Position numbers and translations under genes: made by a program
Part shown: one piece after another, positions 34,682-46,957 of the stretch
Layout of the letters: each line of letters opens with the position of its first letter
Numbering within the stretch: the first letter of the stretch is position 1
NCBI GenBank assembly: GCA_947179155.2
Contig: OX359285.1
Location: 11,651,010-11,715,009 of the forward strand
Direction of reading: 5' to 3'
DNA length: 64,000 nt
DNA from: Hedera helix
Lineage: Eukaryota > Streptophyta > Magnoliopsida > Apiales > Araliaceae
Notes under the pieces: generated by a model
Told to the model about the DNA's origin: nothing
Database searches by the model: none
Seen by the model: only the letters and a program-made list of their open reading frames with translations

Positions 34682-37541
34682 GAACTCCATTTAGTTTATG
34701 AAAGATAAATAATTGTTTTTAATTTTTATAATGAATAAATATACCCGACACCGGAAAAGTATTATATAAAGGTAATGCATCCTCAGCAAATATAAAGGTA
34801 ATGCAAACATGGTATATAAATAGAGATGCATCCGCACCAAATATAAAGGTAATGCGAACATGGGAAAAGGAAGTTGGAATCTCAAGATTTTAGTAGAATT
34901 GGGCAGCCTGTTGAATAGCTTCTCTGTTAACTGCAACCATCAGAATAAATTGAGTTATATATAGAAGTAACAAATTATTAAGAGTTAATAGCATATATGG
35001 CCTGTGATGTATAAACTTATTTATAATTGGGATTACAAAATTTTAATTCTTCTAATACCCCACCCCCCAAGTACCAATCGATGACTCTGAGAGAAATTTT
35101 GGTTAAAAAAAACAGTTCGGAATGTCACAAGCTCTGGCCACGTGAGTGTATAAATACAGTTTGACCGAATAAATATAACTGTGTAAAAACATTTTAATAT
35201 AAGTTAAATACAAGTCAAATACTACTCAAGGGTCAATATTTCAATGGCTAAATTGATTGAATAACTATTTAAGATCTACCGTGCTTACTTAGATTTGCTT
35301 TGCAAAACAAGTTGGAATATTAGTGTATACTTCAGGTCAAATATGTTATTAACCAGGGGCGGAGCTATTCAATGGACAGCATTAGCTGCCTCTGCTCAAT
35401 TTTTGTAGGTTTAGTAATTTTTTCTTAAGTATATGTATGGAAATATAATTTAATAAATTTAAAGGGGTAAAAATATAATTTACTAAATATAAAAGGGCAT
35501 AAATATAATTTAATTACGTCTAACATTGACAATATTTAAGAAGAATCAGTTGATTCAATTTGCAAAAGTTTACCGGATAGAATTTCAAGATGAGAATCTT
35601 TGAAACTTAATGATGAAATTAAAAATAACAAAGTAAATATAAAGAATGATCTTGAATTTTGTATCGTGAAAAAAATTAGTGAATTTTTCCAAAAATTTAT
35701 TAAAGAATACGTTGATTTGTATCCTCACATTTATTTATTGTTGAAAATGACTTTGATTTGATGTGTTGCAATTGCCACTATGGAAAAGATATTTATTTGA
35801 CTTTGATTTGATTTGATATTTTAATGATCAAATATTAGCTCCTCCCTGCTATTAATTACCCCAATTATTAAAGTACAATATATATAAAAAAAATTGGCCA
35901 AAAAAATCAAATAGCTAAAAGGGGCTGCTCTACCAAGTGTAAATATGAAAAAGGATCACTTGATGTATATAGAATGTAAATTCAGGGTTATTTACCGGGT
36001 ACCAAGATTCATCTTTTTCAACATTTCCATGGTTTTGATGGTGAGCTCTGTGGCTGATTCTCCTGTATTCAGTCATATGACTTGTAAATATCCTATTTAC
36101 AATAATATTAATTTTTAGTGCAAGTTTTAAAGTGAAGAATTGGGAATAACCCACCATCCATGGTAAGGCACAAGTATTGAAGAATGCAAAATATGTCCCA
36201 AAATGCTATTCAGCTTAGGACTATTGGAAAAACTTCCATGGCCACTGTAGAAAATTGAGAATCAGACACAATGTAAGTCTCATTAGTGAGGTGGGTGAAA
36301 TTATATTAATGGCTTAATGCCAAGGAATAAGTAAATCATCGTAAAAAAACAAATTGCCAGATAAAAGATGACTGAAAATACATGATTTAAATGTAAAATA
36401 CTTTATAAAGTCTATTTTATCCTAAATGGTACTTTAAGTATGGTCCTCACTTTTAGAACAAAACAACAAATTTTTGTGCACTTATGTGGGCCATTGCGGT
36501 TAGATTATCATCATCTCCATTATATTTATTCTCAAATTCCTCTTAGTATTATTCTTTGGGCTTTATTTTATCTGTGATTTGAAGTCAATTCAAATATATT
36601 AAGAAATTTAATTAATACACGAATATATATAAAAGAGAAAAATAAAATAGGAGAACATTATACGGATATACATAAAGAAGATAAATGACTCTAAATAGGA
36701 AGGAGTGAGAATTGTTAAGTCTTTAATTTTTTGTAGGACTCTATTAGGAAGGAGAGAGATAATTGTTAAGTTTTTAATTTTCTATAAGACTCCAATAGGA
36801 AAGAGGGAGGGGATTGCACAGATATATATAAATTTTTCTAGAAATCCTAGAACAATAGATATTTAGGAACAAAAAAAAAAAAACTATTAAAAGCCAAATA
36901 TTATAGAACCTATGGAATATACATTTAGCAATACAAATATTTCTTTTAGCGACTCTACTAGCAACAAAATTATTGGCAACAAATTTTATTCTATCGCTAA
37001 TTACTAGTAACAAACTTAACTATATCGTTAAATGTAATATTTGTGTCGTTGAGTGTGTAGTAGAAAAAATTGAAGGATAAATGTAATAGAGAGAATCTTA
37101 ATCCTTTGTGGGTATAATTAAAACTTATTTAAACTCTTTTGCTTTTTCTAAATTGTGTGCAAAAATTGCACTTAAAACATCTTTTATGTGACTGAAGAAG
37201 TAGTGAGTAAATAAAATTTACCAATCATGACCAAGAACAAACACTGCCCAGAACATTGTTCCCTGAGCAGCCCAGTAAATTGGCCACAAAGCCCAATTGT
37301 CGAAGTGCATTGTGATTGCCACTAAACCAGAAATTACAAAAAAATCCCTGATGACATAACTGAAAGACTTCCATAGATTCTTGATCCAGCAATGCTTTGG
37401 AATGGAAGCTCTAATTTCAGCTAGGTTAAATGGAGGAGGTGCACTTAGGTCAAAGTCAACTTGGTCACCACCAACATTGTAATTTACTCCATTAATGGCC
37501 GCTTCTTCTACCTTCTTTCCACTTTGGGAAGTAGTTGCCAT
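32005..37541 (-). CDS. FAD3: Microsomal omega-3 fatty acid desaturase, eight exons, intact
   Basis: This enzyme inserts the omega-3 double bond into linoleate esterified on phosphatidylcholine in the ER, giving alpha-linolenate. Exons on the minus strand: 37541-37222, 36244-36155, 36062-35996, 34930-34838, 34612-34427, 33442-33362, 32980-32843 and 32196-32005. All introns are GT-AG and phases match. The exon lengths 90, 67, 93, 186, 81 and 138 are those conserved in plant omega-3 desaturases. The product is 388 residues. The three iron-binding histidine boxes are present: HDCGH at 105-109 (split by intron 1), HRAHH at 141-145 and HVIHH at 308-312. Hydrophobic segments near 64-105 and 223-270 fit a membrane protein. 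There is no N-terminal extension of the plastid FAD7/FAD8 type, so it should be ER-located. No frameshift or stop was found. Departures from the usual family sequence include WYP at 157-159. Intron 3 holds a hAT remnant and intron 4 a duplicated exon end. Confidence 0.96.
33101..33140. repeat. TA microsatellite in FAD3 intron 6
   Basis: An uninterrupted AT dinucleotide run of about 20 repeats. Confidence 0.95.
34637..34679. repeat. TA microsatellite in FAD3 intron 4
   Basis: An AT dinucleotide run of about 21 repeats, only about 25 bp from the start of exon 5. Confidence 0.95.
34760..34863 (-). repeat. Tandem duplication of the FAD3 exon 4 end
   Basis: The segment ATATAAAGGTAATGCGAACA (exon 4 end and its reverse flank, from 34840) recurs at about 34790 with one change and in part at about 34766, spaced about 50 bp. 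In translation the exon-4 peptide end MFALPLYL is repeated inside intron 4. The true donor is GTGCGG after 34838; the duplicate has CTGAGG there and so lacks GT. Confidence 0.8.
35354..35848 (+). mobile_element. Degenerate hAT-family transposon in FAD3 intron 3
   Basis: The ends are CAGGGGCGGAGCTA (35354-35367) and, inverted, TAGCTCCTCCCTG (35836-35848). The flanking octamers TTATTAAC and CTATTAAT agree at six central bases, as expected of a decayed 8-bp duplication. On the + strand at 35765-35797 the codons read VAIATMEKIFI, resembling the conserved C-terminal dimerisation motif of hAT transposases. It is therefore a deletion derivative of an autonomous element. Length 495 bp. Confidence 0.75.
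36245..37221. other. FAD3 intron 1
   Basis: A 977-bp AT-rich intron. It contains an imperfect tandem duplication of about 60 bp (36705-36810; both copies carry TTGTTAAGT...TTTAATTTT and TAGGAA-GAG). No gene seen. Confidence 0.8.
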
Positions 37542-37567
37542 TGCTGACCTTACTCTGTTCTTTTCCC

Positions 37568-38547
37568 CTGTAAAAAGAAAAAGAAAGGACTACTATATTA
37601 TTTCTTTTGTTGAACCAGAAGGCATAAGGGTGTTTGATAAAATTATATAATTAAGATCTGAACATTTTAAACGTCTGTATGAAAGAGAGTGTATTTCTAA
37701 AATAGAGATTGAATAAAAAAAAAAAACTGCTAGACAACAAATCTGTTTAAAACATGGTAATAAAAAAAAATTAAATTTTAACCTTTCGAGCAGTATTAAA
37801 TAATTGTAATTGGACATTGTTGGTTGTTAACAGGATATGGAAAGTAATTTCTCTTAGATTTGTCAGTTTAATTATGTGAAAAGAAATCCACATGTCCTTT
37901 CTGAAATAGACATGGTTTTAGCCCTTTCCCATACAGTCACCTTCCATGTCTGACCAAAAAGGATATGGGCTAGACACAGGCAAAAAACCCAAACATACAC
38001 TTGGTGATAAAGAGGGGCAATGCAAAACAATCAAAATGCTAATCTTTTTTAAAAGAAAATGTTTTGAGACAACTATTGTCAACCACTACTTCCATCCACA
38101 AAATAATGTCTAAGTCACATTTTTTTGTGCATATTAAGAAAAGACTTAATAACCGAAAAAATCATTGAATTTTTGTCAAACTCTAAACAAAACATATAAA
38201 CTACTCTTTTGCACCAAAATCATTATAATACGAAACAATTATATAAAAATATCCATAATTTGATCAAATCATATGTACACGTAATAAAAAATGTTAGTGA
38301 AAAATGTATTTCTTATCACATATACATGATGAACATCTTTGACCTAAGACTCTCCATTTAAATGAGTCGCGGACCTCAGAGTCCATACCATTATCCATAC
38401 TGAAAACTTAGTAAATAATTAATTATGTCTTTAAAATTACAAACGATATATAAAATGAACAAAAACCATTTTCTAAGAGACATAAAAAGGGAGTGAGTAA
38501 TAAGTACTGTTGTTTCAATTTTTCCTGTGGACAAATGATTGGCATAC
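37568..38547 (-). other. Probable 5'-UTR intron of FAD3
   Basis: Twenty-six bases upstream of the start codon there is a strong acceptor (TTTCTTTTTACAG, AG ending at 37568). A donor AAG|GTATGCC lies at 38547. Together they bound a 980-bp intron in the leader. Leader introns are common in plant desaturase genes. Inferred from splice signals only. Confidence 0.55.
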
Positions 38548-38653
38548 CTTGATTTATCTGAAAGTTAATTACTCCAAAAATCTGCCAGCTTCAATTCTTT
38601 GTATATATATTAATATATAGAGAGGTTGGATAATTATGGAGGTGTTTGGCCAT

Positions 38654-38662
38654 GTTTATATA
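38654..38662 (-). promoter_or_regulatory. Candidate FAD3 TATA box
   Basis: Minus-strand TATATAAAC within GCAGCTATATAAACATGG. It would place transcription start near 38625, about 80 bases before the proposed leader-intron donor. Confidence 0.5.
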
Positions 38663-39518
38663 GCTGCATGTAGGAGGACGCTGTTTAATAATTTCAGCTA
38701 GAATTTTGGAAGGCTAAACTCTTGCTCGTATACTTGCGTGTGGGGATTTACCCTTTTTATGAGGTACTTTAAAATGTGGATATTGCATTGCTGTTTTAAC
38801 AGACGGGGTTGGTTCAATTTGCATGTAGCTGGCTACTTGAATACGTTTCAGTAATGAGAATAAATTATATAAAAACAGTCTAATATTTTACACCATTTAA
38901 TACTAATACATGGTTTAAGTAATTTAGGAGAAAATAAGGGATTTTAAATTGTATTGACAAATTCTATAATTATCATTTATTATAGTAAAAATGTCTCGAT
39001 CTGTGAATACAATACAATTTCCTTAATTTTTTCTAATATTACCTACGTAAATCATTGCTATTATAGTATAAAATTATACTTTACAGAGAGTCCTAATATA
39101 GTATACTACTTCTGACCCACAAAGCATATCTTTTTACACAATATTTAAAGAACTTTTAAATTTTTATTTGATTTCCTGTATATTCCCTATGGAATGTGAG
39201 TTTGAGACTAATCCAAGAATGTGAACCACAAAATTTTCAACTAGAGAAGGAACTCACAATATATTCAAATGATAAACGTGATATGATTGTGGGTAAGTTA
39301 GTAATTTAACTTCACAAAAATTTCTTAAAAGAAAAGTATGGTAATGGGAACTTAATGTTAGGCCCAAGTTTATTATTATTAATTATACTTGCAAGGTAAT
39401 GTGTTAGGGTGGTCCAATCTATTACACACACAGACATACATATCGGTACCAAGCTAAGTAAATTGAATAAATATTAATCCAAGTGATGGCCCAAAATGAA
39501 TTATACAAACTAATTATG

Positions 39519-39519
<1 letters not shown>
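38663..39519. other. FAD3 upstream region
   Basis: AT-rich, no convincing gene. It would contain the desaturase promoter; no further elements can be named with confidence. Confidence 0.5.
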
Positions 39520-39554
<35 letters not shown>

Positions 39555-39747
39555 CCCTTCTCCAGCGAACCAAAGACGAACCGTCGTCTTTGGTATCTAT
39601 GGCGATCGGTTCGACCCGTGGTCGCCATAGCCATGCACTCTATGACGACGGGTCGAACCGTCGTCATAGATACCAAAGACGACGGTTCGTCTTTAGTTCG
39701 CTTTTTAAAGTTCACTTTTGAAAATTTTCCTATATATATATATATAG
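39520..39747. mobile_element. Foldback/MITE-like element between TA repeats
   Basis: Arms 39565-39617 and 39650-39701 are inverted repeats with only a few mismatches over about 52 bp, around a 32-bp centre that is itself partly self-complementary. Each arm contains AAAGACGAACCGTCGTCTTT. The whole is flanked by TA microsatellites (39521-39551 and 39722-39747). No coding capacity and no clear terminal signature, so class assignment is open. Confidence 0.7.
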
Positions 39748-40057
39748 TGGAATGCTAGATGTTAGTCTTACGTGAAGTTTCAATGCCACATAGCTTATAC
39801 TTGTTGGATTTTGACTGGATAGCCTAATTTGGTGGGAGAATTATATACATATAAGTATATGTATATGTCATCTAAATCTATATAATAAATTATAATTATT
39901 TTTGAATCTCAAATTTGACAAAGTATAATGTTTTAAATTAATTTACCCAAATTTAATGGCCTAGATTAATTCTTTCCTAATAAATTTTTCCTCAAAACTG
40001 ATACAAAATTTTCCCCCATAACTCATACTAAATTTCACCCCAAAACTCATACAAAAT

Positions 40058-40345
<288 letters not shown>

Positions 40346-42156
40346 TTTATTTTTTGAATTTTAATTTAATATATAATGCAAGTATATAACTTAGTTTTTG
40401 GATTATGATTGGTGAGCCTTGAGATGGTGAAGGAAGTGTATATTTACATGACATATGTATCGCTAGGCATGCATGTAATTAGAAAGTGGGTGAAGAATCT
40501 TTACACACTTCATTTCTTTAGTTTCAGTTTCCAAGTATAGAATTCTTCATTTCCTTTGTCATCTTCACCAAGTCTAAGAGAGAAAAGGTAGCTTGTGAGC
40601 ATTTAAAGAAGAAGTTCTTGCATAGTAGAAGAAGGTTGTCATCAAGCATTTATCAAGGAATAACAAGGAATCCATCTTCAAGCTCCTATACCGTTGAAAA
40701 GTACTCCTAATTTCAAGTTATTTTTGTTGTTTATAAGATTTAAGTTAATGGATCCTTGGTTGTGGGAGTTTAATGTGTTGAGGGTCATAGTGAATCCAAA
40801 GATATAAGAATATTGTTCTCGGAGGTGTGGTGATTTTATGTGTTTGATAGCTTGAGTGATCATGTTAATATATATGGTTACCTTAAGCTTTGATATTATG
40901 AAATGCTATATTTATTACTTTTATGGTTAGTAAATGTATAAACTATGTGACGATCCATGTATGAGATAATATATGTTTATATGTAAAAGAAGTAATTTAT
41001 GAAGAATAAATAAGATTATGGCTAAATGGATTTTTATGAAAATGAATATTAAGTTATAACGTTTAAGTGTTACGGTCATTTTTGGGCATGGCTTGTTGGT
41101 TAAAAATGCATGGCTCATTGATTTGTTTGAGTCTATAGAACCATCAAGTGATGGTCCAAATGTGAGTTCTATGTGGTTATTAGAATGCATGTTTTAAGCA
41201 TTAGAAAATAGTACATTAAAATCGACAAAATTGGAAAAAAATTTGGAAAATGTTTCTGATGGGAGCAGTCGCATCGCTCTAAGGCTTATTCTTGACGCGG
41301 CGACGCCACACCAGAAATTTTGAAAAATTATTTTATTATTTTAATAAGTGGGTCCTGATGCAAAAATGTATAAATGATAAAAAAAAATCAGAAATTAAAA
41401 TGTTAAATGTTAGAAAGGATATAGTGTATTAAAACTATATGTGAGGTCCACGAGTGGTTAATTAATAAATAACCTTATATTATATATGTTCTACGACGAA
41501 TAATAAATTACCGATAGACGTAACCGACAAGTCGAGCAAGTAATCTGACTGTGCTTGTAAATGAATTTATTAAATCATGTTATATCCGCATGTATGTGCT
41601 TTTGAAAAGTTTTGTTCAAATATCTAACTAATTAATGTTTTTAAAATTTAGTTTAAATTCAATCTGTTTATGTAAGTATATGTTACTTGATTCAGCTAGA
41701 CAAATGTTGAAGTATGTTTATAGAATCCATATTTTCTTTAAAAGCTACGCTAAGACAAACCAAATTATTTTGCTGCGAATTCAAATGATAAAAAGCTGAG
41801 ATGAACAACCTTGATATAGGGGATATCTTTAGTCGGTGGGGCATTCAAGATTTACGCATAATGCATTATTATAATTAATATGTTGTGCATAATATATGTT
41901 ATAATAAGCTGATCCCCTAGAGTACCAATATAGAACGTTTACAATCTTTGTGATTGTTAAACTTTATGTTAAAGGTTTACGGTAGAAATAATCGTTAAAC
42001 CTGGTAATGAGTTCAAGGTTTTTATGATCCTCAATAATGTATAATGATTTCAAAATCAATGAAATGTTTTTTTTTTAATTTTATTTTTATAAACTGTTCA
42101 TTTAAACTTCTTCACAATTATTATTTAATTGTTGAAGACATTAAAAAAACGTTTAT
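40346..42156 (+). mobile_element. Plus-strand Tekay-like LTR, left part (split by a solo LTR)
   Basis: The region continues, after removal of 42157-45546 and one copy of TTTAT, into 45552-45941. That part ends GAGGGCGTCACA and has the GAGCAATGTGATTGCTCACC-type segment of Tekay LTR ends. A GC-rich patch is at 41265-41315. The 5' boundary is not resolved: I find no convincing TG start between 39750 and 40400. No coding region. Confidence 0.65.
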
Positions 42157-45100
42157 TGTAACGACCCCGAAAATCGACCCACTTTATTACCTATTTATTA
42201 AACATTATTTTCCTTTCGTCCAAATTTCGGTTCGTTAATAAATCTTTAATCAACTTCTTTTATCCATTAAATTGATTTTAAAATCATCAAGTACCAATTT
42301 TTCGGTATAAATTTTTCTTTTTCTCAACTTAATCATTGTATTAAAATATTTGTATATTTAAAATTCTTACATTTTGGATCCTAGTCCCTGGATCGCAACC
42401 TTAACTTTTTTCTTCTTTACAAATATCATAACGTTCAACATTTAAAATTTAATAATAATTATATCTTCACATTTGTTCTTTTCAATCGTAATTCACAATT
42501 AGACCATTTAACAAATCTTTATCGTAACAATCATCTTAAACAACCCTAGTTCGTCATGTAACTCTATTCGTCCTATCCGGACCAATTTGTAAATAGATAC
42601 AACACATTCACATAAATTTTACCAATTCACTCACATTGAATACAATTCACTCACATTGAATCATGACATCGAAATTATAACAGTTACGTATCCAACCTTC
42701 TAGATAATTCATCTTTAGCACAATCTGATATTTCTGAAACTCATTTATTTACCTGCAAAAGTTTATTTTAAGCAAGTAATGAGCACAACGGCTCAGCAAG
42801 TTCAACAGTTATGATTCACGTAGCACATACCTTATCATGCTTGGTGTGTGTCATACATCATGTGCTTGTGCATCTACTATAGCAATATATCTCATATATA
42901 TTCATATCGTTGCACAAAATACACATTGTGGTCCTATTAATCACGTATCACGTAACACATAATTTATATGTAGTTAAAACAAGAATTACATATCATAACA
43001 TTCCAACATTTAACATAAAAGGGACTGAAGAACTTGCCTGAAGTCCAGTTAATTAATTTGATAGCTCAAACCCTTAACTCGATCAGCCTATGATCATAAA
43101 ATAATTAAATAATAATTATTTAACTCCTTATGATATTAATTTAATTAATTAATATCATCTCTAGGCCGATTATTAATTTATATGGCCAATTATATTAACC
43201 TCGTTCCTTAAAATATTCGTTTAACTTAATATCCAATACCTCTAATACGGACAACCCGGCTCATCGGATAAAATTTAACATATCTGGTTGTCCGAATTTT
43301 CATTTAATCATTTTCTAGCTTTTAAACTTAATAGATTAATATTTAAATATTAATCTCCAAAATTTAATATTTTTACAAAAATATTAAATTTAATGCCCAA
43401 ATATCATTTCTATATTTTTAATATTTTTCTATAATTTTCTGGAATTTTTTAAATAATTTTTAAACATTTATTTCATTAAAAACTAATTCTAGGGGCAATT
43501 TGGTAATTTTCGCGGCTTTGGGACACAATCGGAATTTTCTGGAAAGCCCAGGGGCCTTTTTGTCATTTCCGCAAAACTAAGGACATGTCCGTCATTTTCT
43601 TAAAAGTTCAGGGGCATGCAAGTCATTTCGCGAGGGCCAGGACACGCTTGGTATTTCTTAAAAAGGAAGGGGCATAATCGTAAATTCATCCGAATTCGGT
43701 GGCCGCGCATTACGCGTTGCGCCCACAGTCGACGCCAAACGGTGTCGTTTTGCAGCCCTCTGCCGAGCCCCGCGCATGGCGCGGCCCTTCCCTTCCCCTG
43801 AGCGCCCGAAACGGCGTCGTTTCCTGTCTAAAACCTTGCCCGCGCAATGCGCGGGCGTCCCTTTTCTGTTTTAGTTACTTCCTGCCGGAACAGTGTATCA
43901 ACTTTAGCCAAACACCATTTTTTTTTCCAAAAATCTCAACCAAAACTATTCCAAAAATCATGTAAATCATAGATATACACTCTAAAAATTATTTAGGATA
44001 ATTTTCTTAATTAATTACAATTTTTCCACACAATTAATTTATTACAAAAATACATAAATAAATCAAATAATGAACTTTATACCTTCCAAAGAACTTGCTT
44101 TACACTCCTTAATGTCCCCAAAATTCTCTTCTTCTACCTCTTGATGCCATGGTGGTTCGGTGGTGGTGACATGGTGGTTACGGGTGGAGAGAAAAGAAAT
44201 GAGAGAGGTTTGTTTTTTTTTTTTTTTTTTTTCTTTCCTTCCTTTTTGTTTACTTTTCCTTCTTTTATAGTTAACCAACCTCCCAATTTTTTTGGCAACA
44301 AAAATCAGCTTCACCAACTTACCACCACCGACTCTAACTCTCTCTCGAAAGTTCCAAAGCATGCGGAAATTTTTTAATTAAATACATTACATAATTATCT
44401 TGTGTATTAATTATTTTACATAATGTATGTAAAATAATTATTTTAACGTACCAAAATTCATAATATGATTTATCAATAATATTAACACCCATTTTGGGTA
44501 TTTTACTTGACAAATTTTGTACACGCATAACGCCATGCATGTAATTAAATTAGGTAATTTATACCTCCAAAAATCATCAAATAATTCGTAGGACATATAA
44601 AAATTATCTTTCATAATTTTTCACTTCGTTACTTGTACAACATGTTACATTAACATGTTCACGTTTCCGAAATATTATCATTCATAAATGTCATAATAAT
44701 TTAATTATGCATAAACATAATTTTTAATAAATTAAATCCTTCCTTTTTCTTATTTATTATTCAATTCTTTAATAATCATATTAATTTCTTTATTTATAAA
44801 TTATATAATTTAATATTATATAATTTATATAATTACATTCTTCTTTTAAATAATTTCTTAATTTCCTCCAACTTTATTCCATTTAATCACTTATATAAAT
44901 TACATAATTATTCTTATATAATTTATAAAATTATTATTTTCTTCATACCTTATTTTAATTTCCTTATATAAATTATATAATTTATTATTATATAATTTAT
45001 ATAATTACCTTTCCTTCTCAATAATTTCTAAATTTCCTCCAAAATTCTTGATAAACTCTAAAATCGATAACTAGAATTTTACAAACTTCCTCATTAGCTT

Positions 45101-45546
45101 TTAATAAATTCTTGGATTAGTTAAATTATTAATCCCTTAATTTTCATAATTAATGAAATTTATAATTTTATCAATTAAACATAACACACATATATAAATG
45201 TATATATATAAATATATACATATCTAACTCCTGCATTTCACATTACCACATAGCCTTAATTAAATTATAATTTCTGCATTTCCATTTAATTGTACAATTT
45301 ATTGTACAATTACCTGACATTTTTCTTATCCTTCATAAATTGTTTTTAAACAACTTATTTACTTTTTAATTATTTTAAATCAACACAAATCATCACCATC
45401 TCTGTACAAATTTAATTTACTAATTAAATCTCATCACATACCTTAATTCACATAAAATAATAATTTCTTTACACAACCTTGAAAATTGTGTCCATTAAAT
45501 TCTTATTTAATCTTATTAAATAATTCCGAAAATTCGGATCCTCACA
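42157..45546 (-). mobile_element. Solo LTR of a Tekay-like family
   Basis: Read on the minus strand it runs from TGTGAGGATCCG to TCGGGGTCGTTACA (3390 bp). It is flanked by the 5-bp duplication TTTAT (42152-42156 and 45547-45551) with no internal region, so it is a solo LTR. A GC-rich block at 43690-43860 holds palindromes such as CCCGCGCAATGCGCGGG and the GACGCCGTTT-type motif. A TATA box is at 44262-44269. Confidence 0.92.
44262..44269 (-). promoter_or_regulatory. TATA box of the solo LTR
   Basis: Minus-strand TATAAAAG, about 1.3 kb from the LTR 5' end, followed by a long A-run (T-run on +, 44207-44232) in the presumptive leader. Confidence 0.5.
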
Positions 45547-45941
45547 TTTATGCTATTTATGAAATGTTCTGTTTTAAAAGCTATTTTATACTTCCTGAGC
45601 AATGTGATTGCTCACCCTCACTTAATTAAACATTTTCAACTAAGATTGAGAAGTCTGAATGAACTACTAAGAGTAAAGGCAAAGAGAAGGCTAACGAGTA
45701 GCAGATTATTAAGTTAACGTTTGTTATGAACTGTATTTAGTTAATCAATGTAAATATTTGATAAAGTTATGATGTGTAATAGTTAAGGTTTAGTAACCTG
45801 GGTTTTGAGTAAGTATGTTTTGTAAGAATATTGTACTAAATGATGTCATTTAGTAGAATGAGTGAAGTTAGATGTCATGTTTGTGTTGTATTGTGAGCAC
45901 GGAATTCGAGGGTAAATGTATTCAAATTTGAGGGCGTCACA
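45547..45941 (+). mobile_element. Plus-strand Tekay-like LTR, right part
   Basis: The 3' end of the LTR at 40346-42156, ending CGTCACA at 45941. No primer binding site follows, so it is solo or truncated. Confidence 0.75.
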
Positions 45942-46957
45942 TTTCCTTTACCCTTATCCTTCTTAGAGCTTTCTATTATCTCGGGCTTAACTGAAACCAT
46001 GGACTATAAAACAAGAGTGAACAACTAATTTTCTTAGCAAGTTTAAAGTATGCATCCAATAAATAGTTCATATAAAGAGAATTTAATTTTTTGTCCTTCA
46101 AAATTTTCAAGGATTAGTAAAGGATAAGGAACTGAAACATATTCGATTCAAGAGGATTCTTTGAACTTTCATACTGAGTGGTCACTAAAGACCATGAACT
46201 GTGGGCCTGGCTTGACCCTGTATCTTCACTGTAAACCTACCACTTAAATGTTTAACAATTATGAAGACTGTAAACACTTTCAACAGGGTACTTTAGGTGA
46301 TTAGCGTATCGTACCTTATGTTATGCATTGTTAGTTTGCAAAAATGTGACATATATATATAATCAAATTATACAACGCAATGAAAACATACAATAAAACG
46401 ATTTTAAATTTTTTCTACAAATCAAAACCAGGATATTACTTATGCGATGCTATTAATTGAGAAAGGATCACGAGTTATACATTTGTAGAATCTAATATTC
46501 AACAGGTACAAGTTCACCTCCAATTCCTTCGCAATCTTCTTCAATTTCATCGATTAGAATCTCTAGATCAACGTTAGCTACACAAGTGTATAGCTTCTAA
46601 AGGTGATCCACCAATAGTAATAATAATTGCAGAAGTAATTTAGGTTTCTCTAAACCTTGGGTGACTAGCCCTAATTCTATCCCTCTCTCTAACTCTTAAA
46701 TCTAGAGAATTATGAAATACTCTCACAATTCTCGTGGAAGTATTTGTAACCCTAATCAATAATAAGACTCATCTTATTTATAGATATAATCAACCCTCAT
46801 ACACTCTTTAGGAGTAGAGTTTTAATTTAAATCCAAATATAATTAGGCGCTAAATTAATTTAATACAATAATTACAATTCCTAAACTTTTTAGGAACTTA
46901 ATTATTTATTTGAAAGTAGCATGCCCTCAAGCTAATCACATTTAATGTGATGAGCAT
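45942..46957 (-). mobile_element. Minus-strand Tekay-like LTR fragment
   Basis: It is homologous in order to about 657-1300 and beyond of the LTR at 399-4006: first the CTTTACCCTTATCC segment, then the GAGTGGTCACTAAAGACCATGAACTG segment in shortened form. A minus-strand TATAAATA lies at 46775-46782. Its 3' end is missing where the plus-strand LTR at 45941 abuts. The 5' end is probably AATCACA at about 46940. Confidence 0.65.

Noticed and set aside
36774..37013. 79-codon open frame in FAD3 intron 1
   Set aside because: AT-rich, no domain, and it lies inside an intron defined by matching splice phases.
39422..39758. Open frames on both strands across the foldback element
   Set aside because: They arise from the inverted repeat and the TA runs; no family resemblance.
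44141..44377. Phe-rich open frame in the solo LTR
   Set aside because: It is made by a T-run in the LTR leader region; it lies in non-coding LTR sequence.
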